Shown one piece after another: positions 31,613 through 42,145 of a stretch of 64,000 nt of DNA. The DNA comes from Closterium sp. Naga37s-1 (taxonomy: Eukaryota; Streptophyta; Zygnematophyceae; Desmidiales; Closteriaceae). The notes below the pieces were generated by a model. It was not told the origin of the DNA, did no database searches, and saw only the letters and a program-made list of their open reading frames with translations. The stretch lies in contig CANJKZ010000971.1 of the NCBI GenBank assembly GCA_947471745.1, positions 1,732,001-1,796,000 on the forward strand, read 5' to 3'. The translations under genes were made by a program, and so were the position numbers. Positions within the stretch are counted from its first letter, which is position 1, and each line of letters starts with the position of its first letter.

Positions 31613-34495
31613 ATGTTGGACCGTCCAAATCAGAGCCGAGCGGCGCGTCTCAAGGAGACGGGACGAGAGGGTTACAGGAGAGTGAAAAAGGCGGCGGCTA
31701 TCGCATGGATCAAGACAGCCCGCGCCGCGGAGCGTGTAAGACGCGTGGCGTTCACCTTCCTGCCATCCTCAGTCACGAAGCGCGCCAACCGCCGTCGTTC
31801 CGCCGCATCGGCATCATCCGTCGTCCCCCATGCCCCCTCCCCTGTCACATGCGCAAGCCCCCCCCAAGCCGCGCCGGCAGCAGCATCGACAGAGTGCGGC
31901 CGCGAAAGCCGGCGTCGGTTCGGTCATTCGAGTACTTTCCCCACCGGCGCTTTCTTTAACATAAACCTGTTTCGCCCCCGTTTCCGCGTTCCGCGTTTCT
32001 CCTTCCGCATTTCCCATTCCGCGCTTCTTCCACCGCGTTTTCGCTCCACCCGCTCCACCGTGTCTACCGCCGCCTCCTCAGCCGCTGGCAATCCCTCCGC
32101 CTCCTCTTCCCCCGTCGCCTCTCGCGCAGCTAGCAGCGCTCCGCCGTTAGATGCCCCCCCGGAAGACTCTGCCGCCGCATCCGCCGCTTTCTTCGCATCC
32201 GCCTGCTTTATTAATCAATCCACTGCTTCCACGTCATCCAGCGGCATTTCCGCGTGTTCTTCATTACCTAGAAACACCTCTTCCTCTTCCTCCGCTCCTT
32301 CGTATTCCGCCCGTCGTGATCATTCGGACTTGCTCATCAACCCCACCGCCGCCGCCGCCGCCGCCGCCGACTCCGGTTCCGCTGTTAGCCTGTCACTCGC
32401 TCCGCCTGCTTTCGAAGAAGCCGATTTTCAAGCCGAAACTCACCCCGCAACTCACGCCGCTTCTCTCGACGACTGTCGCGCGACCCGCTCCTCGTCGTGG
32501 AAGCGCGCCATGTCGATAGCGATCCCCGCGTGCGGAGAGTCGCTGGAGCCAGATTGTCTGGAGGCGGGGGAAGAGCCGGGGGAAACAGCGGAGCTGGCGA
32601 CGGCGGAATCGGCGGAAGCGGCGGAAGAATTGGCGGAGTGTGATCGCCTAAGCGGCTGCGCGCAGGACACCGCGGTGGACATCGATTCGCTGTGGGAAGC
32701 GGCGGCGGCGGCGGAGCTCGAGGCGGAAGAGCGAGCAGCTACGGCGGCGGCGGCAGCGGCTGGCGCGAAGCGATGGCGAGGAAGCTGGAAAGCAGTAACG
32801 CCTAGAAGTAGTAATAGGGCAAATGCTTCAGCGCCTAAAACTCCGAGATTAGAAATCTCCAGTGCGAATAAAACGCCAACGCGAACGCCGGTTCTCACGC
32901 CGAGGGGGTTTGTTCTTGAACCTAAAAAGGGTTGGGGCGCGCTGGCAGAAAGTGTGGCGTCGGAGCTGGCGGAGAACCTAAGCGGGGCGGAGCTGGAGGA
33001 CAGCGCAGCGGGACCAGCGCTGAGTGGCGGAAATACAGTTTCCGCCATCAGCCCCCCACCGCCTTCCACCCCTCGGTTTCTCTCCGCGCTGCGCTCGTCA
33101 TTCAGGCGACAAGCTGCTGATGTGGTGCCTGCGGTGGTCGCGGGTTCGAATCCCAGCGGCGGCGCAGGTCCTGGTTTTACTGTACGAGATCCTGTTGCGA
33201 TTCCGACGAACATTTCAGGCGAAAATCCAGAAGCAGCAACAGCAACGTCGGGATTTTCGCCAACGGGCATACTGGTGTGTGAGATCGATTCTTTGAGTCC
33301 TTCTTATGAGCATCATCGCGACTCTGTAGAGTGCATATCAGTTGCATCTACACCCCACGGCAGGGTAAAACCTTCAAAAAACGGCAGTGTCCTTAAATCC
33401 TCATCCAACCAGGACTTCTCAGCTTCAGACTTAGTATCATCCACTTCCTCTCTTCGCGTCCGTCGAGGCCTCACTCCCTTTGAAAACCTCCAAACCGAGG
33501 AGAAGCAACCAGGCCAGGCAAGGCAGCCGAAGCTGCAGGCTCGGAATGGCGCCAGTGCGCCTGACTTGAGGGACTTTGAGATAACTCTAACTCCAGCTTT
33601 TTTCAACGTGCCAAGTAGCTCCAGAGTGACACCTGAGCTGACTTGGGAACACCTTTCTGATATTGCAGCAGGCAGGTTGGAAAGGGAGAGGCCTGTGGTA
33701 GGAAGGGGGTGCGAAGAGGGTGTGATAGAGGGGGGGAAGATAGAGGGGTGTGTGGTTGAAAGCGGTGAGGTGGAGAGGTGTGTGGTAGAGGGGGGTGTGG
33801 TGGAGTGGGGTGCGGTGGAGGAAGATGAATGGGAAGAGCTCAAGAGCCCTGGCATGGCCCCTGCTTGCTGCTTCGGTGGGGTTGGAGGGTTCCCAGCCCC
33901 TCCTCTGGCCCAACAAGATCAGCAGCAGGTGTGGCACGTGCAGCAGCAGAGGAAACTGTGGCAGCAGCATCCGAACAGACAGCAGCCGCAGCAGCAGAAG
34001 CATCGGTCTAGAGAGGGTTGGGAAGAGCAAGAGCAGGAAGGGAAGGAGGAGGGTAAGGGGGAGGAAGAAGAAGAGGAGGCGGACCAGCAGCAGCAGTATT
34101 TGGCTGAGAATCAACCTGGCTGCGCAGCAGCAATAGGCTGCATGCCCTTTTCTATGAGCCGGAACAATCACCACCAGTGCAACAGCCGCGGTAGTATGTT
34201 CAGCAGGAGCCACAGCAGCAGCAGTAGCAGCAGCAGGAGCAGTGACAGGAGCAGCGATACCTGGTTGCTCACATCGGTGGAAAAGCTTAGTGAACCCGGG
34301 CTGGTAACCCCTAGGGGATCAGGCAGGGACCGACTCCGGTTTGAGAGAGCAAGGAGTGGTGGCAGCAGTGGTGGTGCTACAGCCACTGTGGTGCGGTATG
34401 TGCCGCGGTTTGGCAGGCACAAGCATCAGCGGTCGGTCGTTAGGGAGGTGGCGAGACATTCTCTCAGCGACATGGCGGGAGTGGGAGTGAGGTGA
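31613..34495 (+). CDS. Unknown tandem-duplicated protein, copy A (960 residues, intronless)
   Basis: A single open frame from ATG to TGA. It starts with a basic helix (GREGYRRVKKAAAIAWIKTA, then AERVRRVAFTF). Conserved islands shared with the copy at 35549 are SSWKRAMSIAIPA, DIDSLWEAAAAAELE, AKRWRGSWKAVTPR, WGALAESVASELAENLSGAE, TPRFLSALRSS, EHHRDSVE, RRGLTPFENL, RQPKLQARNGASAPDLR and C-terminal TATVVRYVPRFGRH. The segments between are Ser, Ala, Gln or Glu runs and probably disordered. No catalytic motif or membrane segment is visible. I do not recognise the family. The basic N-terminus would suit membrane, nucleic-acid or microtubule binding, but this is a guess. Confidence 0.72.
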   Translation: MLDRPNQSRAARLKETGREGYRRVKKAAAIAWIKTARAAERVRRVAFTFLPSSVTKRANRRRSAASASSVVPHAPSPVTCASPPQAAPAAASTECGRESRRRFGHSSTFPTGAFFNINLFRPRFRVPRFSFRISHSALLPPRFRSTRSTVSTAASSAAGNPSASSSPVASRAASSAPPLDAPPEDSAAASAAFFASACFINQSTASTSSSGISACSSLPRNTSSSSSAPSYSARRDHSDLLINPTAAAAAAADSGSAVSLSLAPPAFEEADFQAETHPATHAASLDDCRATRSSSWKRAMSIAIPACGESLEPDCLEAGEEPGETAELATAESAEAAEELAECDRLSGCAQDTAVDIDSLWEAAAAAELEAEERAATAAAAAAGAKRWRGSWKAVTPRSSNRANASAPKTPRLEISSANKTPTRTPVLTPRGFVLEPKKGWGALAESVASELAENLSGAELEDSAAGPALSGGNTVSAISPPPPSTPRFLSALRSSFRRQAADVVPAVVAGSNPSGGAGPGFTVRDPVAIPTNISGENPEAATATSGFSPTGILVCEIDSLSPSYEHHRDSVECISVASTPHGRVKPSKNGSVLKSSSNQDFSASDLVSSTSSLRVRRGLTPFENLQTEEKQPGQARQPKLQARNGASAPDLRDFEITLTPAFFNVPSSSRVTPELTWEHLSDIAAGRLERERPVVGRGCEEGVIEGGKIEGCVVESGEVERCVVEGGVVEWGAVEEDEWEELKSPGMAPACCFGGVGGFPAPPLAQQDQQQVWHVQQQRKLWQQHPNRQQPQQQKHRSREGWEEQEQEGKEEGKGEEEEEEADQQQQYLAENQPGCAAAIGCMPFSMSRNNHHQCNSRGSMFSRSHSSSSSSSRSSDRSSDTWLLTSVEKLSEPGLVTPRGSGRDRLRFERARSGGSSGGATATVVRYVPRFGRHKHQRSVVREVARHSLSDMAGVGVR

Positions 34496-35548
34496 TGTGA
34501 ACCTTTGCGGTGATTTGAGGCAGGGAGAGCTCCTGCCGAGTTTTTGTAATACCTATGAATTCCCGCAATTTTGCTCCAATACCATGCGGCTCAAGTAGTG
34601 CTGTCTGTACATTCGCCGACAATACTTCACACATAACGCTGGGTTGATAGCTGCAACCTTAGGAGCAATTTGCGACCATTTCTCCAACTAGGTGATTATT
34701 CTATTTAAGAGTAGTATTATGGTCTAAGTTTCCGGTCAGCTTGTATTGGAGTGTGTCAGATCATCCCCGAGTCATCGTTGGCTACTATACAGGGTATAGG
34801 AAATATTTGCCATGAACCAGACCAGATACTTACTGTACATTCCTTCTGTTTCAACCTTCTCATCAAGTTGCCTCAAGCACAACGCGTCCACTCCACACTG
34901 AACTGTGGAGACCGATTCCTCCTCGATACGCAAAATCAGCAAGTTGAGCTATGGCTCAGAGGACCCACTCTCCTGCATTCGTGCTCTCCCACTGTATTGT
35001 TCATTCATCTGCTCTACGTGTTCGTTTGGGGGAGCAGTCAAATTCGGCATCAGCCTCTGTGAACAAAACTGCACACAGGGGTCACATTGCAGACTCACAT
35101 TGACGTAACGGACACCTTGTCAGCTTCAAGTCTGATATCGCCGCGTGCGAGTGAAGGCGCGAACGACATGTTCAGAGAGTGTTCGCCGTTTGGAGTGCTG
35201 TACTGTAGCAAAGCCCCCAAGGACGAGAAAATGGCAAGAACGCATGGGGAGAAAATGCTGTAATAACCTCTCTGATTGCTCCCGCTCGCTCCATCCCGCA
35301 CGTGAAGGAAACTCGTTTCTTGGGGCTTTCTACTGAAGATGGCCTCTCCTGACTTACTGGAATTTTTTGAATGTCTCTCGACCAAATTCTTGAATAATCT
35401 CTTCTGGAACGCCACGGAAAGCCTACGTTCAAAGAGTTTGCGGTGGTGGGACTTCTTGAGATCTTCAACCTCGACAGGGCAAGCCGACTTAATTATTACT
35501 TGATGCTGTATCACCCTTTGAACAACACGTCGTCCTCGCGGCGCGTAA
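34496..35548. other. Intergenic between tandem paralogs
   Basis: No gene seen. The sequence just before both ATGs is similar (cctcgcggctcgaa against cctcgcggcgcgtaa), so the duplication unit included some 5' flank. The rest does not obviously align. Confidence 0.5.
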
Positions 35549-38500
35549 ATGTCGAATTACCGAACTCAGAGCGCGGCGGCGCGCTTCGAGAAGGTGGGAC
35601 GAGAGAGTTACAAGAGAGTGAAAAAAGCAGCGGCTGCCACGTGGATAAGAACAGTCCGCGTCGCGCAGCGCGTGAGGCGCGTGGCGTCCACGTTCATGTC
35701 GTCAACAGGCTTGAAGTCCGTCTACCGCCGACGCCGTCGTTCCGCCGCATCCGCCGTTCCATTCGCCACCTCCCCAGACACGTCCCCCAGCAGCCGTGAT
35801 CCGCCACCGGCCGCGGAAGAAGCATCGCCGGAGAGCAGCGCAAGGCAGCGCCGCTGCGGCCTTCCGATTCCGCACCCCCCCGTCGTTCCGCTGCCGCATT
35901 CGTCGCCGCGACGTTTCTTCTTCCGCCGGAGCATGAGAGGCTGGAAGGCTGCGTTCGGGTTGCGAAAACCGTCTTCGTCTGAAGCGACTACACGAAGTTA
36001 TTTTCCTCACTCCATCGCCTCTTCCGCTGCCATCTCTCGCGCCGCTACTAGCGCTTACGCCGTATTCTGCGCCTCTGCCCCCGTTGCCCCGGTGGACTCC
36101 CCTTCCGCCCCTTCCGCCGCATCTGCCGCTTCCTCTGCTTCATCTGCTAACCCCGCCGGTGCTAACCAATCGGCTTCTTCCACGTCACCCTCCGTCTCCG
36201 CGTGTTTCTCGTTAACTGGAAATGCTTCTTACTCTTCCTCCTCCGCTCCTTCGTTTCCCGCCCGTAGTACTACTCATGCTGACTTGCGTGCCGGCCCCAC
36301 CCCCGCCGCCATTTTCGCCGCGATTCCAGCACTCGCTCCGACTGCTTCCGTAAAAATCGATTCTTACGCCATATCTCACGCCAATCCTGTCGCCGATTGT
36401 CGCGGCGCGACATGCTCCTCGTCGTGGAGGCGCGCCATGGCGATAGCGATCCCCGCAGGCGACGGCGACGACCAGGTGGGGGAGGACGAGGGGGGAGAGG
36501 TGGGGGAACCGGGGGGCGGAGAGCCGGGGGAAGGGCCGGGGGAAACGGCGGGGCTGGCGGCCGCGGAAGCAGCGGAAGAATTGGCGGAGTCGGATGGCCT
36601 TAGTGGCGGCGCGCCGGTTTCTGCGGTGGACATTGATTCGCTGTGGGAATCGGCGGCGGCGGCGGAGCTCGAGGAGGAAGAGCAAGCGGTTACGGCGGCG
36701 GCGATAGCGGCGGCCTCCGCGGCGGCTGGAGCGAAGCGATGGCGAGGGAGCTGGAAAGCACTAACGCCTCGGTCAAATGCGGCGCCTAAAACTCCGAGAT
36801 CTGATTTTTATGGTAGCAAAAAGCCAGCACAAATACCGGTTTTCACGCCGAGAGGGTTGGTTGAACCTAAAAAGGTTTGGGGCGCGCTGGCGGAAAGTGT
36901 GGCGTCGGCTCTGGCGGACAGCCTAAGCGGGGCGGAGATGGCGGACGGCGCAGCGGGGCTGTCGGCGCCAACAATTCCGCGTTTGTCCTTCCGCCGGTGG
37001 AGGTCTACCGCAGAGTCGCCCCGACCTAGGGCGAGCGGTGTTGCGGAAGTGGAGTTTGCAGAAGAGCCCCTCAATTGGTTGGAGAGGGCGGGGAGTGGCG
37101 GAATTGCAGTTTCCGCCGCGAGTCCCCCACCTCCTTTCACCCCTCGATTCCTCTCCGCGCTCCGCTCGTCTTCCAAGCGCTCTGCTGCAGACGCGGCGGC
37201 CGTGGTGGTCGCGAGTTCGAATTCTAGCGGCAATGCATCTTCCGTTGTAAGGGATGCTGTTACCATTATGGTGACTGTTACAGCAGCTGCTAATTCTACA
37301 AAGATTCCATGCCACAGTCCTCCAGCAACATCAGCATCGGAATTATCACCAGCAGCGATACCGAATCATAGAACCGCTTCGAGTGGTTCCCTTTATGAGC
37401 ATCATCGCGACACTGTACAGTGCAGCAGTTTCACTCACTGTAGACGACGCACTAGTAACAACCCAACCACACTCCGTGGCAGGGTCAAACCTTCCAAAAG
37501 TTCCAGCGGCAGCAACAAAAAATCTGCCCGCAATCTACACCGCACTGTTTCAAATTCCTCGTCCATTCCCTCCCTTCGCGCCCGCCGCGGCCTTTCCCCC
37601 TTTGAAAACCTCTGCACCGGGGAAGAACCGCCAGGCCAGGCAAGGCAGCCGAAGCTGCAGGCTTGGAATGGCGCCAGCGCACCTGATTTGCGGGTTCTTG
37701 AGTTTTCTCAGGTTTCTTCCAGCCTGCCCAGCAGCAGCAGAATGGTGCCTGAGTTGTCTTGGGGGCAGCTTTCTGAGCTTGCAACAGGCAAGGAGAGAAG
37801 GGACAGGGCTGTGGTGGAGAGGGGGCATCAAGCGGTTCTGGTGAGAGGGGATGCGGTGGAAGGGGGTGTGGTGCAGGAGGAAGCGGTGGAGTGGTGTGTG
37901 GTGGAGGACAATGCATGGGAGGAGCCAGATAGTCCTGCAATGGTCCCGGCTTGCTCCTTGTGTGGGGTGGGAGGGTTCCTAGCCCCTCCTTTGGCCCAGC
38001 AGTGTCGGCAGGTGTGGCACATGCAGCAGCAGGGGAGAGTACGGCAGCAGCAGCAGCAGTGGCAGCGGCCAGAAGGGGGCAGGGAAGAGCAGGAGCAGGA
38101 AGGGGAGAAGGAGAAGGAAGATGAGGAGGAGGAGCAGCATTGCGATCTGGTTAAGGGGCAGCCTGGCTGTGCGTCAGCGATGGTTAAGGGAAGTAATTGC
38201 AGCAGGCGGTTCAATAGGAGCAACAGCAACAGCAGCTGCAGCAGGAGCAACAACAGCAACGGCTTACACTTGAGTATGTGCAACTGCAGAAACAGCGAAA
38301 GGCCGTTTGGCAGGAGCGACAGCAATAGCAGCTGCAGCAGCACGAGCAGCAGCGGCAGCAGCGCCTGGTTGCTTGCAGCACCGGGACGCAGTAGTGATAG
38401 CTTTAAGATTCTCCAAATAGAGAGTGCAGAGACGGATGATGATGTGAGGTCAGAAGATTTCAAGCTTCGGTCGAGCCGGCAGGTCACGCCGAGAGGAACA

Positions 38501-38659
38501 GGCAGGGGTCGGTTTGACAGGACGGAAAGTGGTGGTGGTGGCGGTGGCGGCGGTGGTGTTGGAAATGGGGCTGCCACTGTGGTTCGGTATGTGCCGCGGT
38601 TTGCCAGACACAGACAGCAGACAGCAGTCCGAGGCATGGTGGGTGTGGGAGCAAGGTGA
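35549..38659 (+). CDS. Unknown tandem-duplicated protein, copy B (1036 residues, intronless)
   Basis: Paralog of the gene at 31613 with the same islands in the same order: GRESYKRVKKAAAATWIRTV, SSWRRAMAIAIPA, DIDSLWESAAAAELE, GSWKALTPRS, WGALAESVASALADSLSGAE, TPRFLSALRSSSKR, YEHHRDTVQ, RRGLSPFENL, RQPKLQAWNGASAPDLR and AATVVRYVPRFARH. Acidic, Gln and Ser/Asn repeat tracts are longer than in copy A. Conserved islands with divergent low-complexity linkers suggest selection on short binding motifs. The function is unknown. Confidence 0.72.
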   Translation: MSNYRTQSAAARFEKVGRESYKRVKKAAAATWIRTVRVAQRVRRVASTFMSSTGLKSVYRRRRRSAASAVPFATSPDTSPSSRDPPPAAEEASPESSARQRRCGLPIPHPPVVPLPHSSPRRFFFRRSMRGWKAAFGLRKPSSSEATTRSYFPHSIASSAAISRAATSAYAVFCASAPVAPVDSPSAPSAASAASSASSANPAGANQSASSTSPSVSACFSLTGNASYSSSSAPSFPARSTTHADLRAGPTPAAIFAAIPALAPTASVKIDSYAISHANPVADCRGATCSSSWRRAMAIAIPAGDGDDQVGEDEGGEVGEPGGGEPGEGPGETAGLAAAEAAEELAESDGLSGGAPVSAVDIDSLWESAAAAELEEEEQAVTAAAIAAASAAAGAKRWRGSWKALTPRSNAAPKTPRSDFYGSKKPAQIPVFTPRGLVEPKKVWGALAESVASALADSLSGAEMADGAAGLSAPTIPRLSFRRWRSTAESPRPRASGVAEVEFAEEPLNWLERAGSGGIAVSAASPPPPFTPRFLSALRSSSKRSAADAAAVVVASSNSSGNASSVVRDAVTIMVTVTAAANSTKIPCHSPPATSASELSPAAIPNHRTASSGSLYEHHRDTVQCSSFTHCRRRTSNNPTTLRGRVKPSKSSSGSNKKSARNLHRTVSNSSSIPSLRARRGLSPFENLCTGEEPPGQARQPKLQAWNGASAPDLRVLEFSQVSSSLPSSSRMVPELSWGQLSELATGKERRDRAVVERGHQAVLVRGDAVEGGVVQEEAVEWCVVEDNAWEEPDSPAMVPACSLCGVGGFLAPPLAQQCRQVWHMQQQGRVRQQQQQWQRPEGGREEQEQEGEKEKEDEEEEQHCDLVKGQPGCASAMVKGSNCSRRFNRSNSNSSCSRSNNSNGLHLSMCNCRNSERPFGRSDSNSSCSSTSSSGSSAWLLAAPGRSSDSFKILQIESAETDDDVRSEDFKLRSSRQVTPRGTGRGRFDRTESGGGGGGGGGVGNGAATVVRYVPRFARHRQQTAVRGMVGVGAR

Positions 38660-39627
38660 AGGGGAAGGTGGCTCCTGGGGCATCGCTCTCAGGCTGTCCT
38701 CGGTAACTGGCACCTGTCCTAAACCCTGTGTTTATGTCCACTAACATACCGTAACAACGCAGTACCGTACTCCACTCATGTATACCGTAACTCACTCTGC
38801 GTGAGGCAATACCTAAAGTTAGTTATAGATAGGATATATATGAACATATCCAGTTATCTTGATCACAATTTTATCCGCATTCCAGCAGAGGTTCAAAGAA
38901 CGATTGTTGAACACCACCTAATATGTACTACTGTAGCTGCTTTACCAATACTCACAAGTATTGCCTTCAGACACGTTTACCAGCAATTATACAACAAGAA
39001 CGAGCTACGTTTTTTTAAAGAAACACAGAAACAGCCTATACAGAATAGGTACACCTTCATCAAGAACACATAAGAGTTAAACGAACCACCTGAAGAGGTA
39101 CTGAGCAGGAATAGGCAGCACCAACCTCTCTGCACCAGAAGCCCTTGACATGTCTCCTCATCACCTCGATCCACCATCTCCCACTCCCAGCCTGACCAAC
39201 AAATAAAGTACGAAGGAAGCGCAGTGCATGCTGCAGGCAGGCAGCTGTTACATCTCTCAGCAAGCAGATGTGCACTCCCCTTGAGCGGCTGTCGTTAAAG
39301 GCTCTGCAACAGTCAGTCTTGGCCAAGGCGAGAACCATCTGCTGACCCCAACCCGGCAAAGCGTTGCCACCATGCCTCTCCCAGCATTGCATCCACTCCT
39401 CTATAAACAACCCACTCCGCCAACACTTAATCTCCTGACAGTGCTGAGCAGTCATGCATGCATCCCGCATCCTGGCAACTTCCCTCTAAAGTTCCTCCCC
39501 CTTGGTTCCTCATTCAGCTGCAGCAGAAAAAGACCCGGCAGCACCTACAGAGAGCCCCCCGCTGATGGCTGCTCCGTCCATGCCGCCACTACTGCCATCA
39601 TTGCTGCCAATACCACCGGTAGTGCTG
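38660..39627. other. Intergenic, nothing firm
   Basis: This contains the 3' side of copy B and of the coiled-coil gene, which are convergent. A minus-strand frame of 136 residues (39470-39060) is rich in Cys, Trp and His and matches nothing I know. I do not call it a gene. Confidence 0.4.
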
Positions 39628-41469
39628 TTACTGTTGGCTGTTACTGTTACCGTCACTGCTGCTGCTGCTGCTGCTGGAGAGGTGAGAAACGGCCACCATG
39701 ACCCCCACGCCCACCGTGACGGCCGCTCCCACCCCCAGCGCCTTCCAGATCACGTTCCACCGCCGCCTGTGCGCCCGCATGTGCTCTGACAGGGGGAAAG
39801 GGGGGAATTTGCAAGGGGGAAAGAAACGCGCCACAGAGAACTGAGAAAAGCGTTTTGTAGAAGAGCAAACAAGACACCCCCAGCGCCTTACAGATCACGT
39901 TCCACCTCCGCCTGTGCGCCCTCATGTGCTCTGACAGGGGCAAGGAAAAAGGGGAACGCGGCAGGAAACACAACAGGAAAGGGGAAGGTACAACTCTCAA
40001 GTATAAGAAGGACGCGGCACGAGTAATCATGCAGCGATTAGCAAGGGACGGCAACAATGCAGACCAAAAAAAGAGGGCGTGTGTTCAGGCAAGTAACAAT
40101 CAGCCCGTCAGCTTGTCCTCCTTACCAATGGCTTCGTTATTTTTCTGAGCCATCTCCTGGTTCATCCGCTCCCAGTACTGAAGCTTATCTCGCAACCGCG
40201 ACACCTCCGCCTCTTTCCGCGCCACCAGATCCGCTTGCTCCTTATCCGAAACCAAATGCTCCTCGCCTCGCTTCATCGCCGCAGCAACCGCTTTCGCCAA
40301 TGCAGCTTCCACATCGGCGCTCCCGCTCGCGTCTGCTTCCACATCGACGGTCCCAGTCGCATCCGCATCCACACTGACAATCCCAGCCACATCAGTTTCT
40401 GCACTGATGCTCTCACTCGCATCTGCTTCTGTCGGACCGTCTTGCGATCCGTCAGCAGATCTCGACCCGGCATCCTCGTTTCCAGCTTCATTGATATCAG
40501 CGGTCCTGCTATCGTTCCCCCCTTGAGCGTCGCCAGTTCCCGCCGGAGGAAGAGAAACCAGAGCCGCTTCGTCGAGCGCTTTCTGCGCGGCTGCGACCGC
40601 GGCTTGCACGCCGTTCAGCCGTTTCGTGCAGGCGGAAAGAGCTTCCTCCGCTTCTGCTCGCCTTCGTGACTCTTCCTGGATTCGCGCGACGAGGTCGCGG
40701 TACGAGGTTCGCCGGCCGCGAGTAGCAGTGGCGGTAGCAGCAGGAGCGGCTCGGCTGCTGCCGTTGATGGTGACGCTGGGAACGTTGTGGAAATCCTCGT
40801 CGCTGCTGAGATACTCTGCAGGAATCGGCACGAAATAAGATTGGCACGAAATGGGATTAGCACGAAATAATAATAGTGATCAAAGGTGACTTTTGAGTCG
40901 ACTCAAAAGTCTCCTCGTCGCAGCTGAGATACTCTGCAGGGATTGGCACGGAATAGTGATCAGATAAGACCTTATCATATTTGACAATGCACGCCAGTTG
41001 GCACGTGGCGAAATCAATGAACGGAACGAAAGCGCAGATTTCGCAACAGCGCATGCTATCGAAAATGTAGGGCTACCGCGAGGTTCTTTCTGATAAACAG
41101 TCTCGGGCCCGCCTTGGGCAACGCAAAAAACGCCTCTATAAAACCAATGGTCAGAAAGACAAAGAACGGAAGTTCGTAACACCAACCTTCTAGCCCGTCC
41201 TCCGCTGCGTCAAAGAAATCCTCGTTAGAAGATCCGGTCCTGGTGACTTCAGCCGGCTGGAAATCCTCGTCGTCGCTGTCCCCGTGTGGTCGGCCGCCAT
41301 TAGGGGTGTAGAAATTAGCCACTCCGTTTCCTTGATGACCGTTTCCGCAACCGTTCATGCGGCCGTTCATGCGTGCTGTCGACGGTTTGACCAGGTAACT
41401 GGCTGTTTTCTCCGCTGAAGTTCGCCAATCGGTCTCGACTGGACTCATCGGACACACGGCTCCAGCCAT
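39628..41469 (-). CDS. Coiled-coil protein with C-terminal membrane anchor (376 residues)
   Basis: Three exons in phase: 41469-41187, 40815-40126 and 39785-39628. The N-terminus is acidic with two similar blocks, SDDEDFQPAE and SNEDFFDAAEDGLEEYLSSD. A long coiled coil follows (YRDLVARIQEESRRRAEAEE to ACTKRLNGVQAAV). After an acidic linker comes a second coil (EEHLVSDKEQADLVARKEAE to LQYWERMNQEMAQKNNEAI). The last exon encodes HMRAHRRRWN, then one hydrophobic segment ALGVGAAVTVGVGVMVAVSH and a Ser-rich end, the layout of a tail-anchored protein. The layout is reminiscent of plant coiled-coil anchored proteins of unknown function. Upstream partial copies of exons 2 and 3 exist and are skipped in this model. 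Confidence 0.68.
39886..39940 (-). repeat. Acceptor-side copy of the last exon of the coiled-coil gene
   Basis: After CTGTCAG it encodes EHMRAHRRRWNVICKALGV, one residue different from the true exon 3 (Cys for Trp), then diverges. The true exon begins about 150 bp further along the minus strand. Confidence 0.88.
40905..40945 (-). repeat. Acceptor-side copy of exon 2 of the coiled-coil gene
   Basis: The string ccctgcagagtatctcagct, then gcgacgagga, matches the true acceptor region at 40815. It diverges after about 20 exon bases. A shorter repeat of tttcgtgccaat lies between the two copies. Confidence 0.8.
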
Positions 41470-42008
41470 GCGACTGTTCAAGCAATCTCACCGTAGTGAC
41501 AGACTGCCACGACAAGACAGGAATGTGTAGGCTTGAAACAATCGTCGAAGTTAAGGCCTCTAATGGTCCACTCGAATTGATTGACCAAATAATGATCTAA
41601 CCGCGAGTCTGGCTGCGCAAACGATGCTGATAACTGCCTGAAAGAAGGGTTGTCGCTACGTCAGTCGAAGGCGCTGTGCGGAAAGCACATGCACAAAACG
41701 TACTTGGCCACCTTGAACGGAAAGACGTGGAGTAATCCTGAGAAAGCGACTGACACAGGCCTGCACTTCCGCTACACGCTTATGTTGGCTGATTTGTGGT
41801 TTGACCTTTTGAGATTTCAGATTCTACCTGAAATGGTGTAACCTGGCTGGTCTCAAGAAACCACATCAGACTCACAACGATGTGGTGAGGTGTGGTTACG
41901 TCTATTTGGAAGTGGTGAAAATTGGTTTGATGTGGTGCTGTTGTCTTGACTGACCGAGCTTGGGAAGAGTGCGCGCAGTACTCCATGAAAGCTTCACTTC
42001 CACGTCAA
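41470..42008. other. Upstream region of the coiled-coil gene, ending at the LINE insertion
   Basis: No coding sequence recognised. gatgtggt-type repeats lie at about 41840-41935. The LINE's left target-site duplication begins at 42009. Confidence 0.5.
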
Positions 42009-42021
42009 CTCCAACAAGACG
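42009..42021. repeat. LINE target-site duplication, left copy
   Basis: ctccaacaagacg here is repeated exactly at 47823-47835, on the other side of the element. It abuts the poly(T) tract. Confidence 0.93.
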
Positions 42022-42145
42022 TTTTTTTTTTTTTTTTTTTTTTTTTTTGATGGAAAGATACACTAAAAGTGCACAATACATCGGCAGTCGTAACTGTAGC
42101 TGATGGGCCTAGGGGGATAACACCCACCGTACCCATCCTAATCCT

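Noticed and set aside
33132..33170. gggttcgaatccc tRNA-like T-box in tandem copy A
   Set aside because: The matching position in copy B encodes the same conserved segment (VVASSNSSG) without the box, and no acceptor or anticodon stem can be drawn around it. It is coding coincidence.
39060..39470. Minus-strand 136-residue frame with many Cys and Trp
   Set aside because: No homology, unusual composition, and location in the likely 3' untranslated region of the coiled-coil gene. Not enough to call a gene.
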